Of a stretch of DNA of 64,000 nucleotides, positions 54,325-62,564 are shown in pieces; position 1 is the first letter of the stretch; every line of letters begins with the position of its first letter. The stretch spans positions 140,292-204,291 of the forward strand of contig NZ_BLJO01000011.1 in NCBI RefSeq assembly GCF_009932555.1, written 5' to 3'. The notes beneath the pieces are model-generated. The model made no database searches. It was not told the DNA's origin and saw nothing but the letters and a program-made list of their open reading frames with translations. Source of the DNA: Steroidobacter agaridevorans (GTDB lineage Bacteria > Pseudomonadota > Gammaproteobacteria > Steroidobacterales > Steroidobacteraceae). Both the position numbers and the translations under genes were made by a program.

Positions 54325-56385
54325 TCACCAGATCTTCACTCGCTGCTCCGGCGCCAGGAACAACTTCTCGCCAGGCTTCACGTCGAATGCGGCATACCAT
54401 TCGTCCATGTTACGCACGGCGCCGTTGACTCGGAAATACGGCGGAGCGTGCGGATCCGACAGCACCTGCGCCCGCAGCGCCTCGTCGCGGATCTTGGTTC
54501 GCCACACCTGCGCCCAGGACAGGAAGAAGCGCTGGTCGCCCGTCAGGCCGCCGAGCACCGGCGCCTGCTTGCCTTGCAACGAGTTGTGATACGCCTCGTA
54601 GGCCATGTTCAGGCCGCCGAGGTCGCCGATGTTCTCGCCGAGCGAGGTGGCGCCGTTGACCTTCAGGCCGGGCAGCGCGTCGAACCCTGAGTACTGCTCG
54701 ACCAGCACCTTGGTCTTGGCGCCGAACGCCTCGGCATCGGCCTTGGTCCACCAGTCGGTCAGGCTGCCGTCCGGCGCGTACTTGCGGCCTTGATCGTCGA
54801 AGCCGTGGCCGATCTCGTGTCCGATGACGGCGCCGATACCGCCATAGTTCACCGCGTCGTCCGCGGCCGGATCGAAGAACGGCGGCTGCAGGATGGCGGC
54901 CGGGAACACGATCTCGTTGTTGAGCGGGTTGTAATAGGCGTTGATGTCGGTGACGTTCATGAACCACTCGTCGCGATCGACGGGCCGATCCAGCCGCGCG
55001 ACCTGCCGGTGCCAATCCCAGATCGACGCACGACGCACGTTGCCGATGACATCGTCACGCTTCACTTCCAGCGCCGAGTAGTCCTTCCACTTGTCGGGAT
55101 AACCGATCTTCGCCACGAACGTGTTGAGCTTCTCCTCGGCGCGCTGGCGCGTCTCCGGGCTCATCCAGCTCAAAGTGGCCAGTCGTTCCTTCAGCGCGGC
55201 GCGCAGGTTGGCGACCAGCACTTCCATCTTGGCCTTGGAATCGGGCGGGAAATATTCCTTGACGTAAACCTGGCCGACCAGCTCGCCGAGCGCGTCGCTG
55301 GTTATGGCGACGCCGCGCTTCCAACGCTCACGCTGCTGCGGCTGACCGCGCAGCTGCTGGCCGTAGAACGCGAAGTTGGCTTGATCAAAGCGCTTCGGCA
55401 GGAACGGCGAATTCGTGCGCAGCATATGGAACGTGAGGTAATCCTTCAGCGTGTCCACCGAGGTCTTGTCGACAACCTTGGCGCTGTCACGGATCGCGGT
55501 GAGCGGACCGAGCACGAAGTTTTCACGAGCGCCGACATCGGACGCATCGAAGAAGGCCTGCCACTCGAAGCCCGGCGCATAAGCAAGCAGCTGAGCTTTG
55601 GTGCGCGGGTTGTAGGTCGCCTCGGCGTCGCGACGCTTTTCCAGCGGCCATTGCACTTTGGCCAGCGCCGTTTCGAATTCCATGATGCCGCGCGCCTTCT
55701 TCGCCGCATCCTGCACGCCGCCGAGCGTCAACATCTGCTCGATGAATGCCAGGTACTTGGCGCGATGCTCTTTGAGCTTGGCGTCGTCTTTCAGATAGTA
55801 ATCGCGATCCGGCAGACCCAGCCCGCTCTGCCCGATGTCGATCGAATAGCGGCTGGGGTTCTTGCTATCCGGCGAGATGCCGACGCCGAACGCGGACATG
55901 AAGCCCGGCAAGCCGAACAACGTCGCGATGTCTTTCTTGGTCTTCGCGGCCTGGATGCGCGCGAGATCCGCTTCGATGGGCTGGAGTCCCCGCGCCTCGA
56001 TGCCAGCCTCGTCCATGTAGCTCGCGAAGTAATCGCCGACCTTCTGCTCCGGCGTGCCGGCGGCCGGATTGGCCTGCGCAGCCTGCTCGATCAGCTTCTT
56101 GACCCGCTCTTCGGCCAGATCGTTGAGCTTGTGGAACGGGCCGTAGGAAGAGCGGTCCGGCGGAATCTCGAAGGTGTCGTACCACTTGCCGCTGGCGAAC
56201 GCGAAGAAGTCGTCGCCAGGCTTGATCTGAGGATTGCCGGCGGTCAGGTCCAAGCCGAATTCTCCCAGCTCAACCTTGGGCGCGGCCGGAGCATCGGCGT
56301 TGGCGTCGGCCACCGGCTTCGGCTCCTGTTTGGCACAGCCGGAGCTCAGCGCCAGCGCCACGATCAGCAGCAATGATTTTTTCAT
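54325..56385 (-). CDS. M13 family (neprilysin-type) metallopeptidase lipoprotein
   Basis: This 686-residue zinc endopeptidase has a lipobox (ALALSSGC, Cys17), so it is probably anchored in the outer membrane facing the periplasm or outside. The zinc motif VIGHEIGHGFDDQG (about 522), the third ligand in SLGENIGDLGGL (about 582) and the substrate-binding NAYYNP segment are intact. The C terminus RVKIW is the family ending. M13 enzymes cut short peptides at hydrophobic P1' residues. The next gene, a subtilase-like lipoprotein, starts 17 bases (or overlapping) after its stop, so the two are co-transcribed. A 30-bp gap leads to the aspartokinase fusion downstream of no promoter I can see. Confidence 0.95.
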   Translation of the reverse strand: MKKSLLLIVALALSSGCAKQEPKPVADANADAPAAPKVELGEFGLDLTAGNPQIKPGDDFFAFASGKWYDTFEIPPDRSSYGPFHKLNDLAEERVKKLIEQAAQANPAAGTPEQKVGDYFASYMDEAGIEARGLQPIEADLARIQAAKTKKDIATLFGLPGFMSAFGVGISPDSKNPSRYSIDIGQSGLGLPDRDYYLKDDAKLKEHRAKYLAFIEQMLTLGGVQDAAKKARGIMEFETALAKVQWPLEKRRDAEATYNPRTKAQLLAYAPGFEWQAFFDASDVGARENFVLGPLTAIRDSAKVVDKTSVDTLKDYLTFHMLRTNSPFLPKRFDQANFAFYGQQLRGQPQQRERWKRGVAITSDALGELVGQVYVKEYFPPDSKAKMEVLVANLRAALKERLATLSWMSPETRQRAEEKLNTFVAKIGYPDKWKDYSALEVKRDDVIGNVRRASIWDWHRQVARLDRPVDRDEWFMNVTDINAYYNPLNNEIVFPAAILQPPFFDPAADDAVNYGGIGAVIGHEIGHGFDDQGRKYAPDGSLTDWWTKADAEAFGAKTKVLVEQYSGFDALPGLKVNGATSLGENIGDLGGLNMAYEAYHNSLQGKQAPVLGGLTGDQRFFLSWAQVWRTKIRDEALRAQVLSDPHAPPYFRVNGAVRNMDEWYAAFDVKPGEKLFLAPEQRVKIW

Positions 56386-56415
56386 GCCCTTCCAGATTCC
56401 TGTCAGTGTTATCCA

Positions 56416-58164
56416 TCATGCATTCACCACCGCGGGCTGCACCTGCTCGTCCGCTACAGCGATGCGTCCATCCCGCAAGTATTCATGGACATCGCCCAGG
56501 ATGGAAAGTGCGGTCGGCCAGCGGCCCGCGCCCTTCCCCGCCAGACGCACTATCTGGCCGTTTCCTGCCACGATCTCGACCCGATTCTGTTCGGCACGCG
56601 CCCCTGCCAGGAAATCGCTCGCCGGCAGCTCATGCAGTTTTACTACACCCCGGACGTGCCCTTCACTTCGCTCGCAGGCGCCGACCAGCTTCAGGCTCAG
56701 TCCTTCCTCGCGCACCAATGACGCCTGGCTGGCCGTCACTCCTACGATGCCGCGCACATTGAGCTCGAAGTGCGAGGCCTCGCCGAACGCCGCCCGCGCG
56801 ATCAATTCCAGTTTGCGCGCAGCATCCAGTCCCACCAGGTCGTCATGCGGATCGGCTTCGGCAAAACCGTTGGCCTGCGCATGCGCGAGCGCGGTGTCGA
56901 AGTCTATCCGCTGCTCCAGGGCGTCGAGTATGAAGTTGCACGTACCGTTGAGGATGGCGCGCACCTGCACGACGCCAGCATGACGGGCCAACGCGCTCAC
57001 TGTTTCGAGCACCGGCACGGCGCCGCCGACGGCAGCTCCGAATTTCAGGAGCGGCTGTTTGCCCGTCGCGAAACGCGCCAGCTTTTCCCACCAGCGGGAC
57101 GCAATCAACGCTTTGTTTGCTGTGACCACCGCTCGACCGCGCAACAGCGCCGCATGCACGATCTCGCCGGCCGGCTCGAGGCCACCGATAGTCTCAATGA
57201 CCAGATCTGCGGGCTGCGTGACGGCATCCCAAGGGTCGATCGACAACAGCGACTTGGGCGCTTCCAGATTGGCTTCGTCGAGCCGGCGCGGCTTGTCCAG
57301 ATCCCTGACGACGATGCGCACGACCTGAAACAAATCCGGCCGGCGGAGCAAATGTGCATACACACCGAGCCCGACCGTTCCCAGGCCGAGCAGTACGACG
57401 CGCACCGGCTGGATGTTTTCGTGCAGAACGGTCGCAATCTCGTCCGGGCCATGATCGACCAGCGTGGACAAGTTCGAGCCGACACACGCGACTTCGAACG
57501 ATTGCCCATGCGACTGCGCGAACTGCAGCGCACGCGGTTGAATGATCCGTCCGCCGATCTCCAGCGCCGTGCGCCAGCTCAAGCGATTGAAACGTTGCGC
57601 GTGATTCTCGACGACCGCCGGATCGCTTTCATACACACCGTCGACGTCTTTCAACAAGCGACAGCGCGCTTCCAGATTTTTGGCAAGGAACAACGCCGTG
57701 AGATCCGAGCCGCCGCGACCGAGCAAGACTGTACGCCCTTGAATGTCGTGCGCGATGAAACCGGGCACGACCAGCACCGCATGATCGCGCAGATGGTCGT
57801 GGAGATAACTGGCATTCAATGAAACCGGCGTGGACTCGTGCGGTTCACCATGCGCGCGCAGCCCCGCTTCCCGGGCATCGACGTAACGCGCCGACACACC
57901 GTTGGCGATCAACGCCGCAGCCAACTTTGTGCCGGACTCTTCTTCGCCGCCTGCGACCCACGCGGCCTGCTCATGCAAATCGTTCGTGACAGCGCGCGTC
58001 TGCGCAAAGCGCTGATCCGTGACGCCCGCAAACGCCGAGACGACAGCGATCACTCGCCGGCCAGCGCGCCACTCGCGGTAGATCTCATCGATCGCCTGCG
58101 GCAGATCCGCTTCGGTCTGTAACACCGAGCTGCCGAATTTGAGCACGACAATGGAAGGATTCAC
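56416..58164 (-). CDS. Bifunctional aspartokinase-homoserine dehydrogenase lacking ACT domains
   Basis: This 582-residue fusion has an aspartokinase domain (about 1-250) with VVLKFGSSVL at the start, LLGRGGSDLTALFLA and LKDVDGVYESDPAVV. It passes directly into a homoserine dehydrogenase domain with the NAD(P) loop LLGLGTVGLG (about 259-268), VTANKALIA, NGTCNFILDAL (about 407) and GFAEADPHDDLVGLDAARKL (about 433). E. coli ThrA and MetL carry some 200 more residues that fold as ACT domains for allosteric feedback; none is present. The start is the GTG at 58164 with GGAG six bases upstream. The open frame further up runs through a terminator hairpin and is rejected. It makes aspartyl phosphate and homoserine for Thr/Met synthesis. 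Confidence 0.9.
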   Translation of the reverse strand: MNPSIVVLKFGSSVLQTEADLPQAIDEIYREWRAGRRVIAVVSAFAGVTDQRFAQTRAVTNDLHEQAAWVAGGEEESGTKLAAALIANGVSARYVDAREAGLRAHGEPHESTPVSLNASYLHDHLRDHAVLVVPGFIAHDIQGRTVLLGRGGSDLTALFLAKNLEARCRLLKDVDGVYESDPAVVENHAQRFNRLSWRTALEIGGRIIQPRALQFAQSHGQSFEVACVGSNLSTLVDHGPDEIATVLHENIQPVRVVLLGLGTVGLGVYAHLLRRPDLFQVVRIVVRDLDKPRRLDEANLEAPKSLLSIDPWDAVTQPADLVIETIGGLEPAGEIVHAALLRGRAVVTANKALIASRWWEKLARFATGKQPLLKFGAAVGGAVPVLETVSALARHAGVVQVRAILNGTCNFILDALEQRIDFDTALAHAQANGFAEADPHDDLVGLDAARKLELIARAAFGEASHFELNVRGIVGVTASQASLVREEGLSLKLVGACERSEGHVRGVVKLHELPASDFLAGARAEQNRVEIVAGNGQIVRLAGKGAGRWPTALSILGDVHEYLRDGRIAVADEQVQPAVVNA

Positions 58165-58257
58165 GCCATTCTCCAGCCTGTTCCGTTGGTCAAAGCGTCG
58201 ACGAGCGCTGGCGGGAAAGAGACGGCGACCGGAGGTCCGGGGTCGGCGAGCAGGCAT

Positions 58258-58291
58258 AAAAAAACCCGCTCGCCAAAGCTCAAGCAGGGTT
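58258..58291 (-). terminator. Terminator-like hairpin upstream of the aspartokinase fusion
   Basis: On the minus strand, AACCC-T-GCTTG pairs with CGAGCGGGTT (one bulged base, eight-base loop) and is followed by seven T residues. It lies 94 bases before the GTG start and would stop transcription in the leader. A short TTG-started frame of 15 codons (58301-58348) ends 10 bases before it. This resembles an attenuator, though the leader has no run of Thr, Ile or Met codons. Confidence 0.6.
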
Positions 58292-58438
58292 TGCTTCGCT
58301 TTAGCCGTATTTCTTACGCGCCCGCAAGCTGAACTCAAATCGGCGCAAGGGCGAACGCTAAAGGCTCCGGGCGGGGCCTGTCAAGAATGCACTGGTCCGC
58401 TGCGCATCAATATGCCAGTCTGCCCGGCGAGGGACCTT

Positions 58439-59611
58439 ATGTTGACCACGCTGGCCATCGCCAACTACCGCTCGCTGCGCTCCGTCATCGTGCCCCTGAC
58501 CGAACTGAATATCGTCAGCGGCGAGAACGGCACCGGGAAATCGAATCTGTATCGCACGCTGCGGCTGCTCGCCGATGCCGCGCAGGGCAATGTCATTGCC
58601 TCGCTGGCTCGCGAAGGTGGATTGCCGTCGACGCTGTGGGCCGGGCCGGAAACGGTTGCCGCTTCGGTGAAGCGTGGCGAACATCCAGTGCAAGGGGGGC
58701 CACGGCGTGAGCCGGTGAGCTTGCGGCTGGGGTTCGCATCCGATGCCTTCAGCTACAGCATCGATCTCGGCATGCACAGCAACCCCAAGAACGACCCGTC
58801 CATGTTCGCGCTCGATCCGGAGATCAAGCGTGAATGTATCTGGTCAGGCCCCGTGTTCCGGCCATCGTCGCTGCTCGTCGATCGCCGCGGCCCTGTCGTG
58901 CGCACACGCGATGCTCACGGCGAATGGCGCATCATCGCTTCGAGCCTCGCGACGTTCGACAGCATGCTGACGCAAGTTCTCGATGCCGAACGCGCGCCCG
59001 AAATTCTCACGGTCCGCGAGCAGATCCGCTCCTGGCGCTTCTACGATCACCTGCGCACCGACGCCGACTCGCCCATTCGCCAGCCGCAACTCGGCACGCG
59101 GACCCCTGTGCTGAGTCACAACGGTCACGACCTCGCGGCCGCGTTGCAAACGATTCGTGAGATCGGCGACGTGGGGCAATTGAACCAAGCCGTCGCCGAC
59201 GCCTTCCCGGGCGCGTCGATCGACATCGGTCAGGTTGGCAATGCCTTCACGGTGGAATTCCACCAGCACGGTTTGTTACGTCCGTTGAGTGCCGCCGAGC
59301 TCTCGGACGGAACGCTGCGATATTTGCTGTGGATCGCCGCACTCCTCACGCCGCGTCCACCGCAACTCATGGTGTTGAACGAGCCCGAAACCAGCTTGCA
59401 TCCCGATCTGCTGCCCGCACTCGCCCGCCTGATTTCTGCCGCGAGCCAGTCGACGCAACTGTGGGTCGTCTCCCACTCCGCTCGCCTGCTCTCCGCGCTT
59501 CAACAAGACGGACGCTGCAACGCCATCCAACTCAGCAAGGATTTCGGCGAGACCGTCGTGCAGGAACAAGGCCTGCTCGATCGCCCGTCCTGGCATTGGC
59601 CCGAGCGCTGA
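58439..59611 (+). CDS. Orphan AAA family ATPase (RecF/OLD-like ATPase domain)
   Basis: This 390-residue protein is an ABC/SMC-like AAA_21 ATPase. Its N terminus MLTTLAIANYRSLRSV leads to Walker A GENGTGKSN at residues 28-36. The signature-like LSAAELSDGTLRY and Walker B LMVLNEPETSLHP (Asn314 where many proteins have Asp) come late, followed by a D-loop-like segment and VVSHSARLL. No nuclease, TOPRIM or second gene accompanies it. The ATG at 58439 has a GAGGGA site; upstream codons are open but overlap the leader of the divergent fusion gene. It could take part in DNA repair or defence, but nothing here decides. Confidence 0.82.
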   Translation: MLTTLAIANYRSLRSVIVPLTELNIVSGENGTGKSNLYRTLRLLADAAQGNVIASLAREGGLPSTLWAGPETVAASVKRGEHPVQGGPRREPVSLRLGFASDAFSYSIDLGMHSNPKNDPSMFALDPEIKRECIWSGPVFRPSSLLVDRRGPVVRTRDAHGEWRIIASSLATFDSMLTQVLDAERAPEILTVREQIRSWRFYDHLRTDADSPIRQPQLGTRTPVLSHNGHDLAAALQTIREIGDVGQLNQAVADAFPGASIDIGQVGNAFTVEFHQHGLLRPLSAAELSDGTLRYLLWIAALLTPRPPQLMVLNEPETSLHPDLLPALARLISAASQSTQLWVVSHSARLLSALQQDGRCNAIQLSKDFGETVVQEQGLLDRPSWHWPER

Positions 59612-59728
59612 CTCGAGCGTCCGCAAATATCCCACAGTTGACGCAGTTGAACTTTGCGAGGTCACGGGTCGTTATTACGGCGCGCGGCGCATCAGTGCGG
59701 CGCGGACCAGTTGATACCGGAGACTATC

Positions 59729-59941
59729 ATGGGCATGAACAGAGACATTGCAGGCGGCAACTTCAAGCAGCTGAAGGGCAAGATCAAAGAGCAGTGGGGC
59801 AAGCTCACGGACGACGAGATCGATCAGATGGAAGGCCACGCCGAGATTCTCGCCGGCAAGCTGCAAGAACGTTATGGGCTGGAGCGTGCCGATGCGGAAC
59901 GCCAGGCGCGCGACTTCCAGACTCGCAACAATTGGCAGTAA
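59729..59941 (+). CDS. CsbD family stress-response protein
   Basis: This 70-residue hydrophilic protein matches the CsbD family (FKQLKGKIKEQWGKLTDDE and the closing QARDFQ). CsbD-like proteins are induced by general stress or osmotic shock, and their molecular role is unknown. GGAG lies six bases before the ATG at 59729, making it the start rather than the ATG two codons later. It is a single short gene between the AAA ATPase and M48 genes. Confidence 0.9.
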   Translation: MGMNRDIAGGNFKQLKGKIKEQWGKLTDDEIDQMEGHAEILAGKLQERYGLERADAERQARDFQTRNNWQ

Positions 59942-59955
59942 CCGTTTGGCGTAAT

Positions 59956-59993
59956 GCGTCGACGCTTCGACCGCCGTGGTCGAGGCGCGACGC
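59956..59993. terminator. Hairpin between convergent csbD-like and M48 genes
   Basis: GCGTCG (59956-59961) pairs with CGACGC (59988-59993) and TCGACC with GGTCGA inside, around a five-base loop. No long T run follows on either strand. It occupies nearly all of the 54-bp gap between the two convergent stops and probably acts as a two-way stop. Confidence 0.55.
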
Positions 59994-59995
59994 TG

Positions 59996-61531
59996 TCAAT
60001 CGGTGAGCGAGTCCCGCATATGACGCGGGTTCTCGTATAGATCCTGCGCCTTGCCCCAGAAACGTTTCGCTTCTTTCTCCCGACCCCGGCGCATCAAGTA
60101 GACATAGCCGGCGCGACCCGCCTCGTCGGTCAGCTCCAGATCCTGCTCGATCGCGAGCAGCAGATGTTTCAGGCCGCGGTCGTCGTTACGATCCAGCAGC
60201 ATCCGGCCCATCAACAGATGCGCCTTGGGGTACTCACCCTCCCGCGACAGGATCTGCTCGAGCGTCTCCATCGCCTCCATGTCCCGGTCGATCTCGAGCA
60301 GCAGCAGGACTTTTTCCCAAACCTCCTTGTCGTTGAGCGCCGCGTTCTCGGCATCCTCGAGCAACGTGAGCTTGGCCTTGGCTTCGGCGATTTCGGTGTG
60401 ACGCTTGCGCCACTTCGGCGCCGTGTCCTGCTGCCATTCATCGTCGAAGAACTTCACCAGCGACGGCGTCGCCGGATTGAACAACGTCAATGCCGAACGT
60501 TCCGTGTCGTGCACCGGCGTGGCCGGCTCGATATCGAGTGCCGCCAGGCGCTCGGCGAGACTGGGATGGGTGTCGTCGTCGGCGGCATAGCGCCGCAGGC
60601 TTTGTTGTAACCAATCCGGCCGCGCCCACTGCTGCTCCGCTGCTTTGAACGCCCGCGGCATCAGGGCGTGCGGCTTGTAAGGTGGATCCGGCTGTCGCTC
60701 GACTTGATCGTACAAACGTTTCCAGAACACTTCGGACAGAAATCGCCCGGCCAGCTCCAGCTTGGTCAGCGCAGCGGCGATTGCAGCGGGGCTGGTAACG
60801 TTCGCGGCCGCGCGATCCGCAACGTATTCGTGATTGCGCGCGAGCACGAAGCTGTATGCATAAAAGTACGGCGCGTACCAACCATAGAACGCGCCGAGGA
60901 TCTGGTCGAAGATCCCCACGGGATTGCTGAACTTCGATTCCAGCGCATGCCACGTGACACGCTGGCGATAGATCCACGCGCCGAACTTGCCATGCGCCTG
61001 CGACAAGTGCCCCATTTCGTGCGCGATCACCGCCTTCAGCTCATCGATGGTGAGCACCATCGCGAGCGGCAAGCCGATCTCCAGATGATTGCGATAGTTG
61101 CCGAAGATGCCCCAGCTCGGCGTCTGCACGATGCATGCGTTGAACTCGGCGCTGACGGACACGGAATCGACTCGCACGCCGCCGATCTTCGCGGCGACTT
61201 CATCGATGGCCTCGAACAGGCGAGGAGTTTCTTCGCGAGTGACACGCAATCCCGCGGGCTCGGCGATGCGTACCCACAGCGCGCGGATCATTCCAACCAA
61301 TGTGACGAGGCCGACGGCGCAGGCGACCACGAGCGGCGCACGGAAACGCTCGCCCGAGAGCAAAGGACTGAAGGTGTACCAGAAGGTGACGAGGATGATG
61401 ACGGCGAGAAGGAAAATCGACGCGTAGCCCAGCGCTGCGAGCGCGCCGACTTTCATCGCATAAAACTGCGGATTGTCGTCGGCCTGGCGTTCCAGGCGCC
61501 CGATCAGGGCCGAGAACTCATGTCTTTCCAT
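59996..61531 (-). CDS. M48 family membrane metallopeptidase with C-terminal helical repeats
   Basis: This 511-residue zinc peptidase has two hydrophobic helices (about 28-53 and 65-85) before the catalytic domain. The zinc motif AVIAHEMGHLSQ has histidines near residues 171 and 175, and the downstream ARNHEYVADRAAA supplies the glutamate ligand and the AD pair. The last 150 residues are helical and TPR-like (LEQILSREGEYPKAHLLMGRMLLDR). Related M48 proteins include HtpX and Oma1-type membrane quality-control proteases, so a role in membrane protein turnover is likely. The ATG at 61531 is the start; the frame is open 17 codons further. Confidence 0.9.
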   Translation of the reverse strand: MERHEFSALIGRLERQADDNPQFYAMKVGALAALGYASIFLLAVIILVTFWYTFSPLLSGERFRAPLVVACAVGLVTLVGMIRALWVRIAEPAGLRVTREETPRLFEAIDEVAAKIGGVRVDSVSVSAEFNACIVQTPSWGIFGNYRNHLEIGLPLAMVLTIDELKAVIAHEMGHLSQAHGKFGAWIYRQRVTWHALESKFSNPVGIFDQILGAFYGWYAPYFYAYSFVLARNHEYVADRAAANVTSPAAIAAALTKLELAGRFLSEVFWKRLYDQVERQPDPPYKPHALMPRAFKAAEQQWARPDWLQQSLRRYAADDDTHPSLAERLAALDIEPATPVHDTERSALTLFNPATPSLVKFFDDEWQQDTAPKWRKRHTEIAEAKAKLTLLEDAENAALNDKEVWEKVLLLLEIDRDMEAMETLEQILSREGEYPKAHLLMGRMLLDRNDDRGLKHLLLAIEQDLELTDEAGRAGYVYLMRRGREKEAKRFWGKAQDLYENPRHMRDSLTD

Positions 61532-61632
61532 AATCTGTCGCCAACGGCGGTGAACCGAGGCGAGGTTACGGAATTCGGTCACGTTTGCCGCGTGACGCGG
61601 TTCTCATTATTGCTTTATGTGTTTCAGCGGGC

Positions 61633-61828
61633 GGAAGACCCACCCCCTGCCCCCTCCCGTGTACGGGAGGGGGAAACTATTCTTATTTTTCCTCCTGCGG
61701 AGGGCCCGGAACATCCGATCTGTCGCCAAATTCTCTTGAAGCGAAATCTCCGGGAGAAAAAACTCTTTTTTTAAAAATTGAGTTCCCCCTCCCGTTCACG
61801 GGAGGGGGTTAGGGGGTGGGTCTTCCGG
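61633..61828. repeat. Two inverted copies of a C/G-rich palindromic repeat
   Basis: One copy runs 61633-61680 (stem 61650-61660 with 61663-61673). The other, inverted, runs 61781-61828 (stem 61785-61795 with 61798-61808). Each holds an 11-bp CCCCCTCCCGT-type stem, and together they form one large inverted repeat around about 100 bases of AT-richer DNA. A related copy ends the peroxiredoxin gene at 3395-3450. The pair fills most of the 316-bp gap between the M48 and RcnB-like genes. Nothing else in that gap looks coding. Confidence 0.75.
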
Positions 61829-61847
61829 CGCGATGAGCCACACCGCG

Positions 61848-62396
61848 TTAGTAGAACAATCCGTTGACGACGCTCACCACCAATCCACTCGCGACCGCCG
61901 CAAGCACCACATCATTGTTCACCCGCACCCAATGATGCCCCCGCGGGGGCGCGTGCAAGTGATAGCGACCGTAGTCGCTCACGATGTACCGGCTCTCGCA
62001 ATAAGAGCGCGGCAGGTACTCGCCATGTCGCCAAGAGCGGACATAGTAGCCACGCGGGGCGATGTAGCGGCCTCGGTCGTAGCGACGCTGGTCCGTGCGG
62101 CCGTTCCAGTAGCCGGCGCGATACGCATCCCGGCGGTCGTAGCGGGCGTGGTCACGACGATAGTCCCGGCGATCCCAATCGCGTCGATCATGGTCGCGAC
62201 GGTCCCAGTCGCGGCGGTCATGATCGCGGCGATCCCAGTCCTTGCGGTCGTCGCGGTGGCCGCGATAGTCGCGCCGATCCTTGCCGTGGTCGTCGTAGCG
62301 ACGCTCGTGACGGCCGCGATCGTTGTCCGCATACGCCGTGGCCGCCGTGCCCATCAGCATCGACACCGTAACCGCAGCAGCAAACAGGGTCTTCAT
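61848..62396 (-). CDS. RcnB-like exported protein with arginine/aspartate repeats
   Basis: This 182-residue protein has a signal peptide (cleavage after AYA, about residue 23) and about 60 residues of RRD-type repeats (DRRDWDRRDH, two full copies plus a partial). It ends in an RcnB-like domain with GEYLPRSYCESRYIVSDY and PPRGHHWVRVNNDVVLAAV. RcnB of E. coli is a periplasmic protein for nickel and cobalt balance. Here the conserved domain is present but the metal role is only inferred. The repeats, not seen in E. coli RcnB, make an acidic-basic mixed tract. It lies after a pair of repeat elements and upstream of opgD on the other strand. Confidence 0.82.
   Translation of the reverse strand: MKTLFAAAVTVSMLMGTAATAYADNDRGRHERRYDDHGKDRRDYRGHRDDRKDWDRRDHDRRDWDRRDHDRRDWDRRDYRRDHARYDRRDAYRAGYWNGRTDQRRYDRGRYIAPRGYYVRSWRHGEYLPRSYCESRYIVSDYGRYHLHAPPRGHHWVRVNNDVVLAAVASGLVVSVVNGLFY
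62155..62245 (-). repeat. In-frame 30-bp tandem repeat inside the RcnB-like gene
   Basis: Two complete and one partial 30-base units encode DRRDWDRRDH repeats. The unit length is a multiple of three, so copy-number change would preserve the frame and alter only the length of the charged tract. Confidence 0.65.
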
Positions 62397-62564
62397 CGCG
62401 ATCTCCTCGTAACACCGGCAGTGCCGGGTTGGGAGACACTATTGACCAGCCCATCTGATCGGAAGCTGAACGACCCACCATAAATTATTGTCAGCTTGCG
62501 TTCAGCTGGTACTCTTCGGGCGCCTCAGACGTTGAGCCTTTCTCGTCAGCCACTTGGACCACTC

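Noticed and set aside
58257-58338. Upstream start of the aspartokinase fusion
   Set aside because: The frame is open to 58338 but runs through a terminator hairpin and lacks a ribosome site; the GTG at 58164 has GGAG at good spacing and starts at the conserved kinase strand.
62155-62245. Regularly spaced repeats as a CRISPR array
   Set aside because: The repeats are contiguous, 30 bases long with no spacers, and lie inside a coding frame.
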